Positions 33,469 to 42,365 of a DNA stretch of 64,000 bases are shown in pieces (the first letter of the stretch is position 1; each line of letters opens with the position of its first letter). The notes beneath the pieces were generated by a model. That model ran no database searches. It saw nothing but the letters and a program-made list of their open reading frames with translations, and was not told the DNA's origin. The translations under genes were made by a program, and so were the position numbers. The stretch is from JBFAPK01 sp040676675 (GTDB lineage Bacteria; Actinomycetota; Actinomycetes; Mycobacteriales; Micromonosporaceae), in the NCBI RefSeq assembly GCF_040676675.1, contig NZ_JBFAPK010000026.1:58100-122099 (forward strand), written 5' to 3'.

Positions 33469-34518
33469 TCACGGACCGTCGGTGCTCCCTGGCCCGGCGA
33501 CCGCGCCGTCCGTCACCACCAACTCCACCCGCCGATTGGTCTCGCGGTTGGCCGCGGAGGTGTCGGGCACCTTCGGACGGGTCTCGCCGTACCCCTTCGC
33601 GCTCATCCGGTCGGCCGCCACGCCCTGGGTGAGCAGGAAGTCGCGCACGCTGTCGGCGCGGGCCCGGCTGAGGACGAGGTTCGAGGCGGCCGACCCGCTG
33701 GAGTCGGTGTGCCCCTCGACGCGGATGCGCACGTCCGGGTTGTCCCGCAGGATCCGCCCGACGGTTCGCAGGCTGGCCCGGTCGTCGGGGCCGAGCCCGA
33801 CGCCGCCGAGCCGGAAGGTGAGCGGCGGCACGGCGGCCAGCAGTTGCCGTACGTCGGTGACCCGGAGCTGGTCCACCACGGTCGCCCCGGTACCGCGGGC
33901 GGCGGCGAGCACCGCGGTCCGGCGCGCCTGCGACGGGACGGTACCGGTCAGCAGCAGGGTGCCGTTCTCCAGGCGCAGCGTCGCGTCGTCGGTGTCGGCG
34001 CCGAACGCCGCCACCACGGCGGGCAGGCCCGACAGCGCCGCGTCGGTCACGTCGTCGCCGACGGTCAGCCGGTCGTCGACCGCGGCGGCGCCGAAGGTGG
34101 CGGCCGCCGCCCCGGTCAGCGCGGTCCGGGCGACCCCGGTGGGCACCCGGCCGCTGACGGCGACCCGGCCGCCGTGCGACGCGACCAGCACCGACGGCGG
34201 TACGGGCGGCGGGGCGGTCTCCGACGCGGGCGGTACCTGCGCCTCGGCGACGCGTACCCCCTCCAGTCCCCGTACGACGCGCAGCGCCCGTTCGGCCTCG
34301 GCCGGCGAGTCCGCCCGCAGCGTCCCGTCGCGCCCGGTGAAGCTGACCCGCACCTGGGACAGGCCGGCGGTGCGCAGCGCCTGCTCGGAGCGGGAGGTGA
34401 GGTCCGCCTCCATCCGGTGGCGGTTCGGGAACTGTTGCGCTCCGAAGACGAGGAGCAGGCCGACGACGGCCACGACGAATGCGATCAGCGGGTGGTACCC
34501 GCGGGTGTGCTTGGTCAT
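33469..34518 (-). CDS. OmpA-like peptidoglycan-binding protein with BON-type domains (ArfA-like)
   Basis: 349 aa. An N-terminal transmembrane helix (LIAFVVAVVGLLLVFGA) precedes two BON-like alpha/beta repeats (VAVSGRVPTGVARTALTGAAAAT and LLLTGTVPSQARRTAVLAAARG). The C-terminal OmpA domain carries VEGHTDSSGS...LSRARADSVRDFL and NRETNRRVEL, the diaminopimelate-binding face. Helix + BON + OmpA is the layout of mycobacterial ArfA (Rv0899), implicated in acid adaptation and cell-wall anchoring. The start overlaps the stop of the upstream HhH protein (ATGA), so the two are co-translated. Confidence 0.88.
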   Translation of the reverse strand: MTKHTRGYHPLIAFVVAVVGLLLVFGAQQFPNRHRMEADLTSRSEQALRTAGLSQVRVSFTGRDGTLRADSPAEAERALRVVRGLEGVRVAEAQVPPASETAPPPVPPSVLVASHGGRVAVSGRVPTGVARTALTGAAAATFGAAAVDDRLTVGDDVTDAALSGLPAVVAAFGADTDDATLRLENGTLLLTGTVPSQARRTAVLAAARGTGATVVDQLRVTDVRQLLAAVPPLTFRLGGVGLGPDDRASLRTVGRILRDNPDVRIRVEGHTDSSGSAASNLVLSRARADSVRDFLLTQGVAADRMSAKGYGETRPKVPDTSAANRETNRRVELVVTDGAVAGPGSTDGP

Positions 34519-35504
34519 CAGGCCCGCCCCGCGTCCCGGCCGGCGATCAGGCGCTCGGTGAGTTCGAGGAATCCCGCTTCGTCGCCGTCAGCGAGGAGTC
34601 GGGCCTGGCGTCCCCAGGTGACGAGGCTGGGTGCGAAGCTGAGGCCGGCGGCTTCGATGGCGGCGCGGCGGGTGGCGTCGTCGGTGTCGGCGAGTTGGCG
34701 GAAGCTGTGGATGCCGGCGGCGCGTAGTGCTGCGGCGAACTTGGGGCCGATGCCCTCGATGCGCTCCAGGTCGTCATCCGCGCCCGTGTCCCGGCCGGCG
34801 ATCAGGCGTTCGGTGAGTTCGAGGAATCCCGCTTCGTCGCCGTCGGCGAGGAGTCGGGCCTGGCGTCCCCAGGTGACGAGGCTGGGTGCGAAGCTGAGGC
34901 CGGCGGCTTCGATGGCGGCGCGGCGGGTGGCGTCGTCGGTGTCGGCGAGTTGGCGGAAGCTGTGGATGCCGGCGGCGCGTAGTGCCGCGGCGAACTTGGG
35001 GCCGATGCCCTCGATGCGCTCCAGGTCGTCGTCCGCGTCGTGGTCCCGAGCCGCCGGGGTAGCGGTCCGCGCCGGCCGGCCGTCCGCCGGAACGTCGACG
35101 GTACCTCCGGTCCCGCGCCCCAGGTCGTCGTCGACGATGTCGTCCGGCTCGGTCCCGGCGGCGACGCGAGCACCGGCAACGGTCGGGACCGTGGGGATGG
35201 CCGGAGCGGCGGCAGCGCTCGGAGCGGCGGCGACGGTCGGGGCCGTGGCGACCCGAGTGGCGGCAGCGGTCGGGGCCGCGGTGACCGGAACGGTGGCAGC
35301 GCTCGGAGCGGTGGGAACGGTCGGCGCCGCGGGCGCGACAATGGTGCCGTCGTTCCGTTCCGGCCTTTCCGGCGCGGCGGTGGAAATGGCCTTAGCCGAG
35401 GAGGGCGACGATTTCCTCCTGCCCCAGACGAGCCAGCCGGCGAGCAGTCCCAAAAGGAAGGCCGCCAGGATAATGAAAAGCGACTGGCCGATGAACCAGG
35501 CCAC
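34518..35504 (-). CDS. Membrane-anchored protein with duplicated helix-hairpin-helix domain
   Basis: 328 aa from GTG 35504 (GGAGGT upstream). One transmembrane helix (FIGQSLFIILAAFLLGLLAGWLVWG) is followed by a 110-residue Ala/Pro/Thr-rich linker and two almost identical 85-residue modules, each starting DDLERIEGIGPKFAAALRAAG. That motif is an HhH DNA-binding-like hairpin seen in small actinobacterial and chloroplast L21-like proteins. It is coupled to the OmpA/BON protein. Function is unknown; membrane tethering argues against an ordinary DNA-repair role. Confidence 0.82.
   Translation of the reverse strand: MAWFIGQSLFIILAAFLLGLLAGWLVWGRRKSSPSSAKAISTAAPERPERNDGTIVAPAAPTVPTAPSAATVPVTAAPTAAATRVATAPTVAAAPSAAAAPAIPTVPTVAGARVAAGTEPDDIVDDDLGRGTGGTVDVPADGRPARTATPAARDHDADDDLERIEGIGPKFAAALRAAGIHSFRQLADTDDATRRAAIEAAGLSFAPSLVTWGRQARLLADGDEAGFLELTERLIAGRDTGADDDLERIEGIGPKFAAALRAAGIHSFRQLADTDDATRRAAIEAAGLSFAPSLVTWGRQARLLADGDEAGFLELTERLIAGRDAGRA
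34534..35037 (-). repeat. Two 255-bp tandem units in HhH gene
   Basis: Units at 34534-34788 and 34789-35037 differ at only a handful of positions, including silent ones. Such identity at third positions indicates recent duplication or gene conversion rather than old domain repetition. Confidence 0.9.
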
Positions 35505-35873
35505 GAGAGACCTCCGGGAAGAAAGGTACGAGGGGATATGTTCCTGGAGCTCGGGGCAGCATTGTGTACGCGTCCGAATCCAAAGGACGCGAACGTGGTA
35601 TTGGACAAGTGGCTGTGAAAGGCCAACCCGAGCACAGGTTCCGGAGCATCCTATATGGTCGGTCGGCGCTTGTTTGGCGCCCACTCGTACCCGATTTGCC
35701 ACTCGCCGGCGGCCCGACGGAACCGCTTGCCCCATTCCCGTACCCGCTGGGGCGGTTCGGCCGGGCGGGCCGCGTCGAGGTCCGAGTCGAGCGGGTCGAC
35801 GGGCCGGACGCCGGGGACGGTCGACGGGCCGGACGCCGGGGACGGCGCGGCTACCCGGAGCGCGCCGCCCGCG
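35505..35873. other. Intergenic region with 25-bp tandem repeat
   Basis: No convincing gene. It holds the HhH-protein promoter side (a less GC-rich stretch near 35640-35660) and two identical 25-bp units, TCGACGGGCCGGACGCCGGG plus GACGG, at 35796-35820 and 35821-35845, just downstream of the histidine-kinase stop. Confidence 0.6.
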
Positions 35874-36875
35874 CTATCCGAGCGGCACGATGATGGTGAC
35901 GACGGTCGGGCCGCCGGGCGGGCTGGAGAGGCGCAGTTCGGCGTCGACGACGTCGAGGCGGTCGATGATGCCACGCAGGCCCGTACCTCGGGCCGGGTCC
36001 GCGCCGCCGACGCCGCTGTCGGTGACGGTGACCAGTACGCTGCCGGGGTCGTCGACGAAGGCCACCTCGGTGGCGGCACCGCTGTGCTTGACGACGTTGC
36101 CGAGGCATTCGGCAATCGCGAAGTACACGGCGGTCTCGATGGAGGCGGGGAGGGCCGGCGGTGGGTCGCCGGTCACCGTGACCGGCACGGCGAGGTTGAG
36201 TGCGAGCGCGCGGACGGCGTCGCCGAGACCGCGGTCGGCCAGGACGGCGGGGTGGATGCTGTGCATCACCGCGCGGAGGTCCTCGAGCGCGGCGACGGCG
36301 GTCAGCCGGCCCTCGTCGATCAGCCGCGCCGCCGCGTCGGGGTCGCGACGCAGCAGTTCGCCGGCCAGACCCAGGGTGAGCGCGAGGGAGGCGATGCGGG
36401 CCTGGGCGCCGTCGTGCAGGTCGCGTTCGACGCGCTTGAGCTCGGCGGCCTGCCGGTCCACCGCCGCGCGGCGGGAGCGGGCGAGCCGGGCGACCCGGGC
36501 GGTCAGTTCCCGTTCCCGCGCGCCGGGCGGCCGGCTGACCACCCAGACGTGCAGGGCGAACAGGCCGGAGAAGCCGAGGTACGTCCAGACCGGCCAGAAG
36601 TACCCTCCGCCGGTGAGCACGTAGACGGCGAGATCGACCAACATGATCATGCCACCCGCCGCGCCGTCGACGGCCAGCCAGCGGAGCCGGCCGCGCGGGA
36701 CGCGCAGCACCCGGCGCAGTACGAACTCGCCGGTCAGCACGGTGCCGACCGCGAAGTACACCCACCGGGGCCAGAACTCGTCGACGCCGGTGCCGGCCCA
36801 GGCCAGCGTGGCCGCGACGCAGAGCGCCACGGCCACGCCCGCGCGGACGGCCACCTGCCGCAAGCGGCCGGTCAT
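35874..36875 (-). CDS. NarL-type sensor histidine kinase (orphaned)
   Basis: 333 aa from ATG 36875. About four transmembrane helices occupy residues 10-130. The HisKA_3 dimerisation box has the phospho-His in VERDLHDGAQARIASLAL, and the ATPase domain keeps the N box (ECLGNVVKHSG) and the G box (VTDSGVGGADPARGTGLRGI). All kinase motifs look intact. Its start overlaps the stop of a truncated DUF418 gene, and the response regulator 1 kb upstream is a pseudogene, so it has no working partner here. Confidence 0.88.
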   Translation of the reverse strand: MTGRLRQVAVRAGVAVALCVAATLAWAGTGVDEFWPRWVYFAVGTVLTGEFVLRRVLRVPRGRLRWLAVDGAAGGMIMLVDLAVYVLTGGGYFWPVWTYLGFSGLFALHVWVVSRPPGARERELTARVARLARSRRAAVDRQAAELKRVERDLHDGAQARIASLALTLGLAGELLRRDPDAAARLIDEGRLTAVAALEDLRAVMHSIHPAVLADRGLGDAVRALALNLAVPVTVTGDPPPALPASIETAVYFAIAECLGNVVKHSGAATEVAFVDDPGSVLVTVTDSGVGGADPARGTGLRGIIDRLDVVDAELRLSSPPGGPTVVTIIVPLG

Positions 36876-37366
36876 CACCGCGCCGGCCGCCGGGCCGGTC
36901 GGTACGTGATCCAGCGCAGCAGCGTCTCGGCCGGCCCGCGGTACGCCACCGCGCTCATCGCCTGCGCGCCCGCCAGCGACACCGCCCAGACGGCCAGCCC
37001 GGCGACGACGGCGGCGTAGGTGCCGCCGAGGTGCAGCGCCCACGGGGAGAAGAGCGCCAGCCACGACACGGACTGGAACAGGTAGCCGCTCAGGGAACGC
37101 TGGCCGAGCGCGATCACCGGCCCGAGCAGGGCCCGGCCGCGCGGTGCCGCGCTCAGGCGCAGCGCCAGCAGGGCCAGCAGGGCGATGTAGCCGGGGCCGC
37201 CGTACTCGCCGGTGACCGCGTGGACGAGGGCCATGGCCTCGACGGTACCGGCGTCGACGTGCAGGACACCGGCGGCCACCAGGGCGTACGGCAGGGCGCC
37301 GACGAACGACGCGCCGAGGCAGCCGATGGCGGTACGGCGCAGGAGCGTGCGGTGCGCGTTTGTCAT
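36875..37366 (-). pseudogene. Truncated DUF418 membrane protein
   Basis: 163 aa from ATG 37366 (or 174 aa from 37399). The sequence GPVIALGQRSLSGYLFQSVSW through the terminal WITYRPARR matches only the C-terminal third to half of DUF418 proteins, which are normally near 400 aa with eight or more helices. The N-terminal part is absent between this start and the response-regulator remnant. The frame is still open and coupled to the kinase by ATGA, so it might still be translated. Confidence 0.65.
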
Positions 37367-37438
37367 GACGTCAGCGTCGTCGAGCGCCGGCCCGGTCACG
37401 AGGATGCTGCGTCCCGTTCGACGGGGGTGGTAGTACCC

Positions 37439-37915
37439 CTATCCGTCGAGGTACGCCAGGACGGCCAGCACCCGCCGGTTGTGGTCGTCGGACGACTGCA
37501 GGCCGTTCGCGACGACCGTGGGATCCAGCGCGGTGCCGCCACCGGCCACCCGGTGCACCGCCTCGACGAACTCGCCGATGTCGGAGACCCGGTCCTTGAG
37601 CAGCTAGCCGATGCCGCCTCGGCCGTCGGCGAGCAGTTCCCGGGCGTAGAACCGTTCCACGTACTGCGAGAGCACCAGCACCGGTAGGCCCGGCACCTCG
37701 GCTCGCGCCGCGAGCGCGGCCCGCAGTCCCTCGTCGCTGTGGGTCGGCGGCAGCCGGATGTCGACGACGGCCACGTCCGGCCGCCGCTCGATCAGCTCGC
37801 GCAGCAGGTCGGGCCCGTTGTCCACGGCGGCGACGACCCTGCAGCCGTGCGCCTCCAGCATGCGGATGAGGCCGTCGCGCAGCAGCGTCAGATCTTCGGC
37901 CACCACGATTCTCAC
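37439..37915 (-). pseudogene. Response-regulator pseudogene (NarL family): nonsense codon and lost HTH
   Basis: From GTG 37915 a receiver domain reads VRIVVAEDLTLLRDGLIRML, then VVDIRLPPTHSDEG with the phospho-Asp, up to DGRGGIG, then a TAG (37606-37604) where relatives have Tyr in IGYLLKDRV. Reading through, the frame continues LLKDRVSDIGEFVEAVHRVA and VVANGLQ and then jumps to SSDDHNRRVLAVLAYLDG, the usual C-terminal end of this family. The LuxR-type HTH (about 60 residues) between them has been deleted in frame. Two independent lesions show a dead gene. Confidence 0.85.
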
Positions 37916-37956
37916 GGCGCAACCGTAGTCGAGGCCGCCCTTGTGAAACACGGCCT

Positions 37957-39012
37957 CTAGGGCCCGGGGACCGTGCCGGCGCGCGAGGGGACCGGGCCGG
38001 TCGACTCCCGGACGGTCAGGTGGGTGGGGAGCACCACCGCCCGCCGGAGCACCCGCGCCGGGCGCTGATCCAGCCGGGCGAGCAGCATGGCGACCGCCGC
38101 CCGGCCGGCCTCCTCGATCGGCGCGGCGAGGGTGGTCAGCGGCGGGTTGCAGAAGTCCGCGCCGAAGATGTCGTCGCAGCCGACCACGCTGAGGTCCGCC
38201 GGGACGGCGACCCCGCGTTCGCGCAGGCGGGTGAGCATGCCGATGGCGAGCAGGTCGTTGAAGACGACGCAGGCGGTCGCGCCGGTGTTGAGCACCGCGT
38301 CGGCCGCGGCGCTGCCCGAGCGGCGGCCGGGCGGGAACGGCCCGACCCGGCGGGTACGGCGGCCGTGCCGCTCGACGGCGGCGCGCATGGCGTGCCAGCG
38401 CGCCTCGTTCGACCAGGACCGTTCCGGCCCGGAGACGTAGACGATGTCGCGGTGGCCGAGGGAGACCAGGTGCTCGACGGCCTGCCCGATCCCGGCCGGG
38501 GTGTCGATCATGACGCGCGGTACGCCCCGGACGTGCCGGTTGATGACCACCAGTGGGATCTCGCCGGCGAGGCGGGACAGCGGGCGCTCGGACAGGCGCG
38601 GCGCGGCGAGGATGGCGCCGTCCAGCGACTGCCGCATCTTGTGCAGCATCTCGGCCTCGTGCTCGCCGGAGTCCTCGGTGTCGATCAGCAGCTGGGCGTA
38701 GCCGCCCGCCTTGAGCTGCTGCTGCGTGCCGCGGATCAGCCCGAAGTAGAACGGGTTCGTCACGTCCGACACGAGCAGGGCGATGGTGCCGGTTCGGCCG
38801 GAACTCAGGGCGCGCGCCTGCGAGTTCGGTACGTAGTTCAGCTCGCGCGCGGCGGCGGCGACCCGCTCGCGGGTCGCCGCGCTGACCCGCCCGGGGTTGT
38901 TCAACGCGCGGGAAACCGTCGACGGGGCGACGCCGGTACGCGTGGCGATGTCGGTGATCGTGACCGGGCGCAGGCGGGCCGGTCGGTTGCCGCGGTCCAT
39001 GCTGGGAGCCAA
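37957..39012 (-). CDS. LacI-family transcriptional regulator
   Basis: 351 aa from TTG 39012 (GGAAG upstream) or 347 aa from ATG 39000. The N-terminal HTH VTITDIATRTGVAPSTVSRALNNPGRVSAATRERV and hinge helix YVPNSQARALSSGRT are canonical, followed by a periplasmic-binding-protein-like sugar domain. It is divergent from a sugar ABC operon; a palindrome in the 145-bp spacer overlaps that operon's -35 box. It is therefore likely a substrate-relieved repressor of the importer. Confidence 0.93.
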   Translation of the reverse strand: MAPSMDRGNRPARLRPVTITDIATRTGVAPSTVSRALNNPGRVSAATRERVAAAARELNYVPNSQARALSSGRTGTIALLVSDVTNPFYFGLIRGTQQQLKAGGYAQLLIDTEDSGEHEAEMLHKMRQSLDGAILAAPRLSERPLSRLAGEIPLVVINRHVRGVPRVMIDTPAGIGQAVEHLVSLGHRDIVYVSGPERSWSNEARWHAMRAAVERHGRRTRRVGPFPPGRRSGSAAADAVLNTGATACVVFNDLLAIGMLTRLRERGVAVPADLSVVGCDDIFGADFCNPPLTTLAAPIEEAGRAAVAMLLARLDQRPARVLRRAVVLPTHLTVRESTGPVPSRAGTVPGP

Positions 39013-39030
39013 CTACTTCCTGGCAAAGTT

Positions 39031-39069
39031 TGGCAAACGGTTGCCATGATTTTGGACCGTTGCTAGCGT
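39031..39069 (+). promoter_or_regulatory. ABC-operon promoter with LacI operator over the -35
   Basis: TGGCAAACGGTTGCCA (39031-39046) is a palindrome of LacI type. Its right half supplies the -35 TTGCCA (39041-39046); a 17-bp spacer leads to TAGCGT (39064-39069). Repression by blocking -35 access is inferred. An additional TGGCAAAG half-site lies at 39021. Confidence 0.65.
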
Positions 39070-39157
39070 CCCCCGCAATCCGCATCGACGCGTGCGCACC
39101 TCTCAACCCGTCCCCTCGCACGCGGTCGACCGCACCGCTCGCGAGAGGAGTGGATGT

Positions 39158-40483
39158 ATGGACGCGAGACGCGCCCTGATCGCACTGACCGGCCTGGTCG
39201 TGGCCGGCTCGACCCTCGCCGGCTGCGGCTCGGGCGACGACTCGACCGGCGCCGGCAAGACGCTGAACGTCCTGATCGGGGTCAACTCGATCTATCCCGA
39301 GCAGCAACGGCAGTGGTTCGCCGACGTCTCCGCCCGGTTCGCCGAGGCGACCGGCGCGAAGGTGAACTTCGAGACGTTCGCCTCGCCCAACGACGAGCTG
39401 ACGAAGATCCAGACCTCGGTCCTCTCCGGCCAGGGCCCCGACGTCTACGCCCTCGGCACCACCTTCACCCCGACGGCGCAGGCCACCGGCGCCTTCATCG
39501 AGCTGAGCGCGGACGACTGGGCGAAGGTGGGCGGGCGGGACCGGTTCCTGCCGGCCACGCTCGGCATCTCCGGACCCGACCCGGAGCACGAGGTCGGCGT
39601 GCCGTTCACCAGCCGGCCGTTCGTGATGGCGTACAACAAGGAACTGCTCGCCGCGGCCGGCATCGACAAGCCCGCCGACAGCTGGGACGGCCTGCGCGAC
39701 CAGGCCAAGAAGCTGACCAGGTCCGGCACGTACGGGCTGGCGATCGCGTACGCCGACAGCTACGACCCGTGGAAGTTCATCTGGGCGATGGACGTGCAGG
39801 CCGGCAACCCGGTCGTGAAGGGGCGCACGGCGCAGATCGACGACCCGACCACGCGCCGGGCGTACCAGACCTACCTCGGCTGGCTCGCCACCGACCACGT
39901 CGTCGACCCCGCCGCCGTGGGCTGGAAGAACGCGCAGGCCATCGCCGCGTTCGGGGCCGGCAAGGCGGCCTTCCTGCCGATGGTCTCGGCCACCTCGAAG
40001 GCGACCCTGGACAAGTCGGCCGTCGCCGGCAAGTACGCCTACAGCGTCATGCCCACCATCCCGCCCGGCGCGACCGCGCTGCCCGCCGGCGGCGCGGCGG
40101 CGACGAGCATCCTCTCCGGCGACAATCTCGTCGTCGCGAAGTACAGCAAGAACAGAGACCTGGCGCTCGCGCTGGTCAAGCTGCTCACCGACGCCGACAG
40201 CCAGACCCGCTACTACCAGCTGCTGGGCGAACTGCCGACCAACGCCGCCGCCGCGCAGGCGCTGCGCGGCGACCCGGCCCTGGCGGCGCTGGTCGACTCG
40301 TCGGCGCGCTCGATCGGTACGCCCTTCACGGGCGCGTGGAGCCAGGTGCAGCTCGCGCTGGTCAACGTGGTGGTGCAGTCGATCCCGAACCTGGCCAAGG
40401 GCCGGGTGGACGACGCGGCGCTGGGCGCGCTGCTGACGCAGGCCCAGACGGCCGCGCAGGGCGCGCTCGACAAGACCAAATGA
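39158..40483 (+). CDS. ABC sugar importer, solute-binding lipoprotein
   Basis: 441 aa from ATG 39158 (GAGAGGAG upstream). A lipoprotein signal with lipobox LAGC (Cys23) precedes a family 1 extracellular solute-binding domain (VNFETFASPNDELTKIQTSV, PDVYALG, VPFTSRPFVMAYNKELL). It captures an oligosaccharide or similar solute outside the membrane. It is first in a three-gene operon with both following junctions overlapping by 4 bp. Confidence 0.92.
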   Translation: MDARRALIALTGLVVAGSTLAGCGSGDDSTGAGKTLNVLIGVNSIYPEQQRQWFADVSARFAEATGAKVNFETFASPNDELTKIQTSVLSGQGPDVYALGTTFTPTAQATGAFIELSADDWAKVGGRDRFLPATLGISGPDPEHEVGVPFTSRPFVMAYNKELLAAAGIDKPADSWDGLRDQAKKLTRSGTYGLAIAYADSYDPWKFIWAMDVQAGNPVVKGRTAQIDDPTTRRAYQTYLGWLATDHVVDPAAVGWKNAQAIAAFGAGKAAFLPMVSATSKATLDKSAVAGKYAYSVMPTIPPGATALPAGGAAATSILSGDNLVVAKYSKNRDLALALVKLLTDADSQTRYYQLLGELPTNAAAAQALRGDPALAALVDSSARSIGTPFTGAWSQVQLALVNVVVQSIPNLAKGRVDDAALGALLTQAQTAAQGALDKTK

Positions 40484-41427
40484 GCGGTACGACGACGGCC
40501 CCGTCGGCGCCGGCGCGGGAGAGCGTTCCGCGCCGGCGCCGTACCGTGGCCGAACGCCACCGGCCGCTCTGGATGCTCCTGCCCGGCGGCGTCCTCACCG
40601 TCCTGGTCATCGTGGTCCCGCTGCTGGTGGCCGCCTACATCTCGCTGCTGGACCTCGACCAGTACTCGATCCGGCAGTGGCTCGACGCGCCCTTCGTCGC
40701 GCTGCGCAACTACACCGAGGCGCTGGGCGGGCCGGACCTGCTGCACGCCATCGGCGTGAGCCTCGGCTACTCGGCGATCGTCACGGTGGCGACCCTGCCG
40801 ATCGGGGTCGCCGCGGCGCTGGCCACCCAGAACCGGTTCCGGGGCCGCGCCCTGGTCCGGTCGGTCTTCCTCGTCCCGTACGTGCTGCCGGCCTTCGTGG
40901 TCGGTACGGTCTGGCGGATCATCCTCCAGCCGGCCGGGGTGGCCAACACCGCGCTGGAACACCTCGGGTTGCCCGCCGGGCTGTGGCTCAACGGGCCGCG
41001 CAGCCTCGCGGCGCTCGTCCTGGTCCAGATCTGGACGTCGTGGCCCCTGGTCTACCTGCTGGCGGTCGCGGCCCTGCAGTCGGTGGACCCGGCGGTGCAC
41101 GAGGCCGCGGCGCTCGACGGCGCGGACTGGTGGACGAAGCTGCGCCGGGTGGTCGCGCCGTACCTGCGCGGGCCGGTGTCGCTGGCCCTCGTCATCACGT
41201 TCCTGCACAACATCAACAACTTCACCCTGCCGTTCGTGCTCTTCGGCGTGCCGAGCCCGCACCACGTCGAGGTGCTGCCGGTCCTGACCTACGTGGAGAG
41301 CTTCCAGAACTTCCGGTTCGGGCTGAGCGCGGCGATGGCGATCCTCTCCCTCGTCCTCGTCGCGATCCCGCTGGCGATCTACCTGCGGGCCGTCCGCCTG
41401 GACACCGGAGAGGAGCGCACCCCATGA
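40480..41427 (+). CDS. ABC sugar importer permease 1 (MalF-type)
   Basis: 315 aa, ATG overlapping the upstream stop. Six hydrophobic segments; the EAA loop that docks the ATPase is EAAALDGADWWTKLRRVVAPYLRGP. The partner is the second permease. No ATPase gene is in the operon, so a shared MsiK-type ATPase encoded elsewhere is expected. Confidence 0.93.
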   Translation: MSGTTTAPSAPARESVPRRRRTVAERHRPLWMLLPGGVLTVLVIVVPLLVAAYISLLDLDQYSIRQWLDAPFVALRNYTEALGGPDLLHAIGVSLGYSAIVTVATLPIGVAAALATQNRFRGRALVRSVFLVPYVLPAFVVGTVWRIILQPAGVANTALEHLGLPAGLWLNGPRSLAALVLVQIWTSWPLVYLLAVAALQSVDPAVHEAAALDGADWWTKLRRVVAPYLRGPVSLALVITFLHNINNFTLPFVLFGVPSPHHVEVLPVLTYVESFQNFRFGLSAAMAILSLVLVAIPLAIYLRAVRLDTGEERTP

Positions 41428-42353
41428 CCCCCAGCCCACCGCCGGCGGACCCGTCGCGCCCGGCCGGCCCCCGACCGTCCCGGTCGCGCCGGCACTCGGC
41501 CGAGGCGGTCACCCGGCTGCTGCCCCGACCGTTGCAGGCGCTCATCGTCGCCGTGCTGCTGGTCTTCGTCCTGCTCCCGGTCCTCTACATGTTCTTCGCC
41601 TCGATCAGCTCGGACCTCGCGGTGGCCCGGGGCGCCTTCCTGCCCAGCCGGCTGGACCTCGGCAACTACGTCCGCATCTGGTCGACCACGGACCTCGGCA
41701 GCGGTCTGGTCAACAGCGTCGCGGTGGCCGGTGGCGTCGCCGTGGCCTGCGCGCTCGTCTCGGTCTCCAGCGCGTACGTCCTCGTCCGCTACGCGTTCCG
41801 GGGCCGGCTGACGATCCTGCGGGGACTGCTCGCCCTGCAGAGCATCCCCGGCACGCTCATGCTGCTGCCGGTCTTCGTGCTGTTCGCAAGCCTGGCGACG
41901 CTGCTCGGTACGCCCGTCATCGGTACGCGCTGGGCGCTCTTCGTCACCTATCTGACCTTCGCGCTGCCCTTCTCCACCTGGATCATGGTGACCTACCTGC
42001 GTGGGCTGCCGCGCGAACTCGACGAGGCGGCCCGGGTCGACGGCGCCTCGTCCTGGCGGGTGCTGACCCGCATCATCGTGCCGCTCAGCTGGCCGGGGCT
42101 GGTGGTCTCCAGCATCCTCGCCTTCCTGCTCGGCTGGAACGACGTGCTCTTCGCCTCGGTGCTGACCAACCCGGAGACCCGTACGGCGGCGGTCTCCCTG
42201 CAGGTCTTCGGCGCGAGCCAGGAGGGCGGGGCGATCCCCGTCTACGGGCAGCTGATGGCCGCGGCCCTCGTCTGCGCGCTGCCGGTCGTCGTGCTCTACC
42301 TCGCCTTCCAGCGGTACCTGGTCAGCGGCCTCACCGCGGGCGGGGTCAAGTGA
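41424..42353 (+). CDS. ABC sugar importer permease 2 (MalG-type)
   Basis: 309 aa, ATG overlapping the upstream stop. Six hydrophobic segments; the EAA loop is ELDEAARVDGASSWRVLTRIIVPLSWPG. It completes the membrane channel with permease 1. Neither a glycosidase nor an ATPase follows; the next gene is convergent after 12 bp. Confidence 0.93.
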   Translation: MTPSPPPADPSRPAGPRPSRSRRHSAEAVTRLLPRPLQALIVAVLLVFVLLPVLYMFFASISSDLAVARGAFLPSRLDLGNYVRIWSTTDLGSGLVNSVAVAGGVAVACALVSVSSAYVLVRYAFRGRLTILRGLLALQSIPGTLMLLPVFVLFASLATLLGTPVIGTRWALFVTYLTFALPFSTWIMVTYLRGLPRELDEAARVDGASSWRVLTRIIVPLSWPGLVVSSILAFLLGWNDVLFASVLTNPETRTAAVSLQVFGASQEGGAIPVYGQLMAAALVCALPVVVLYLAFQRYLVSGLTAGGVK

Positions 42354-42365
42354 GACGCGCGGCCG

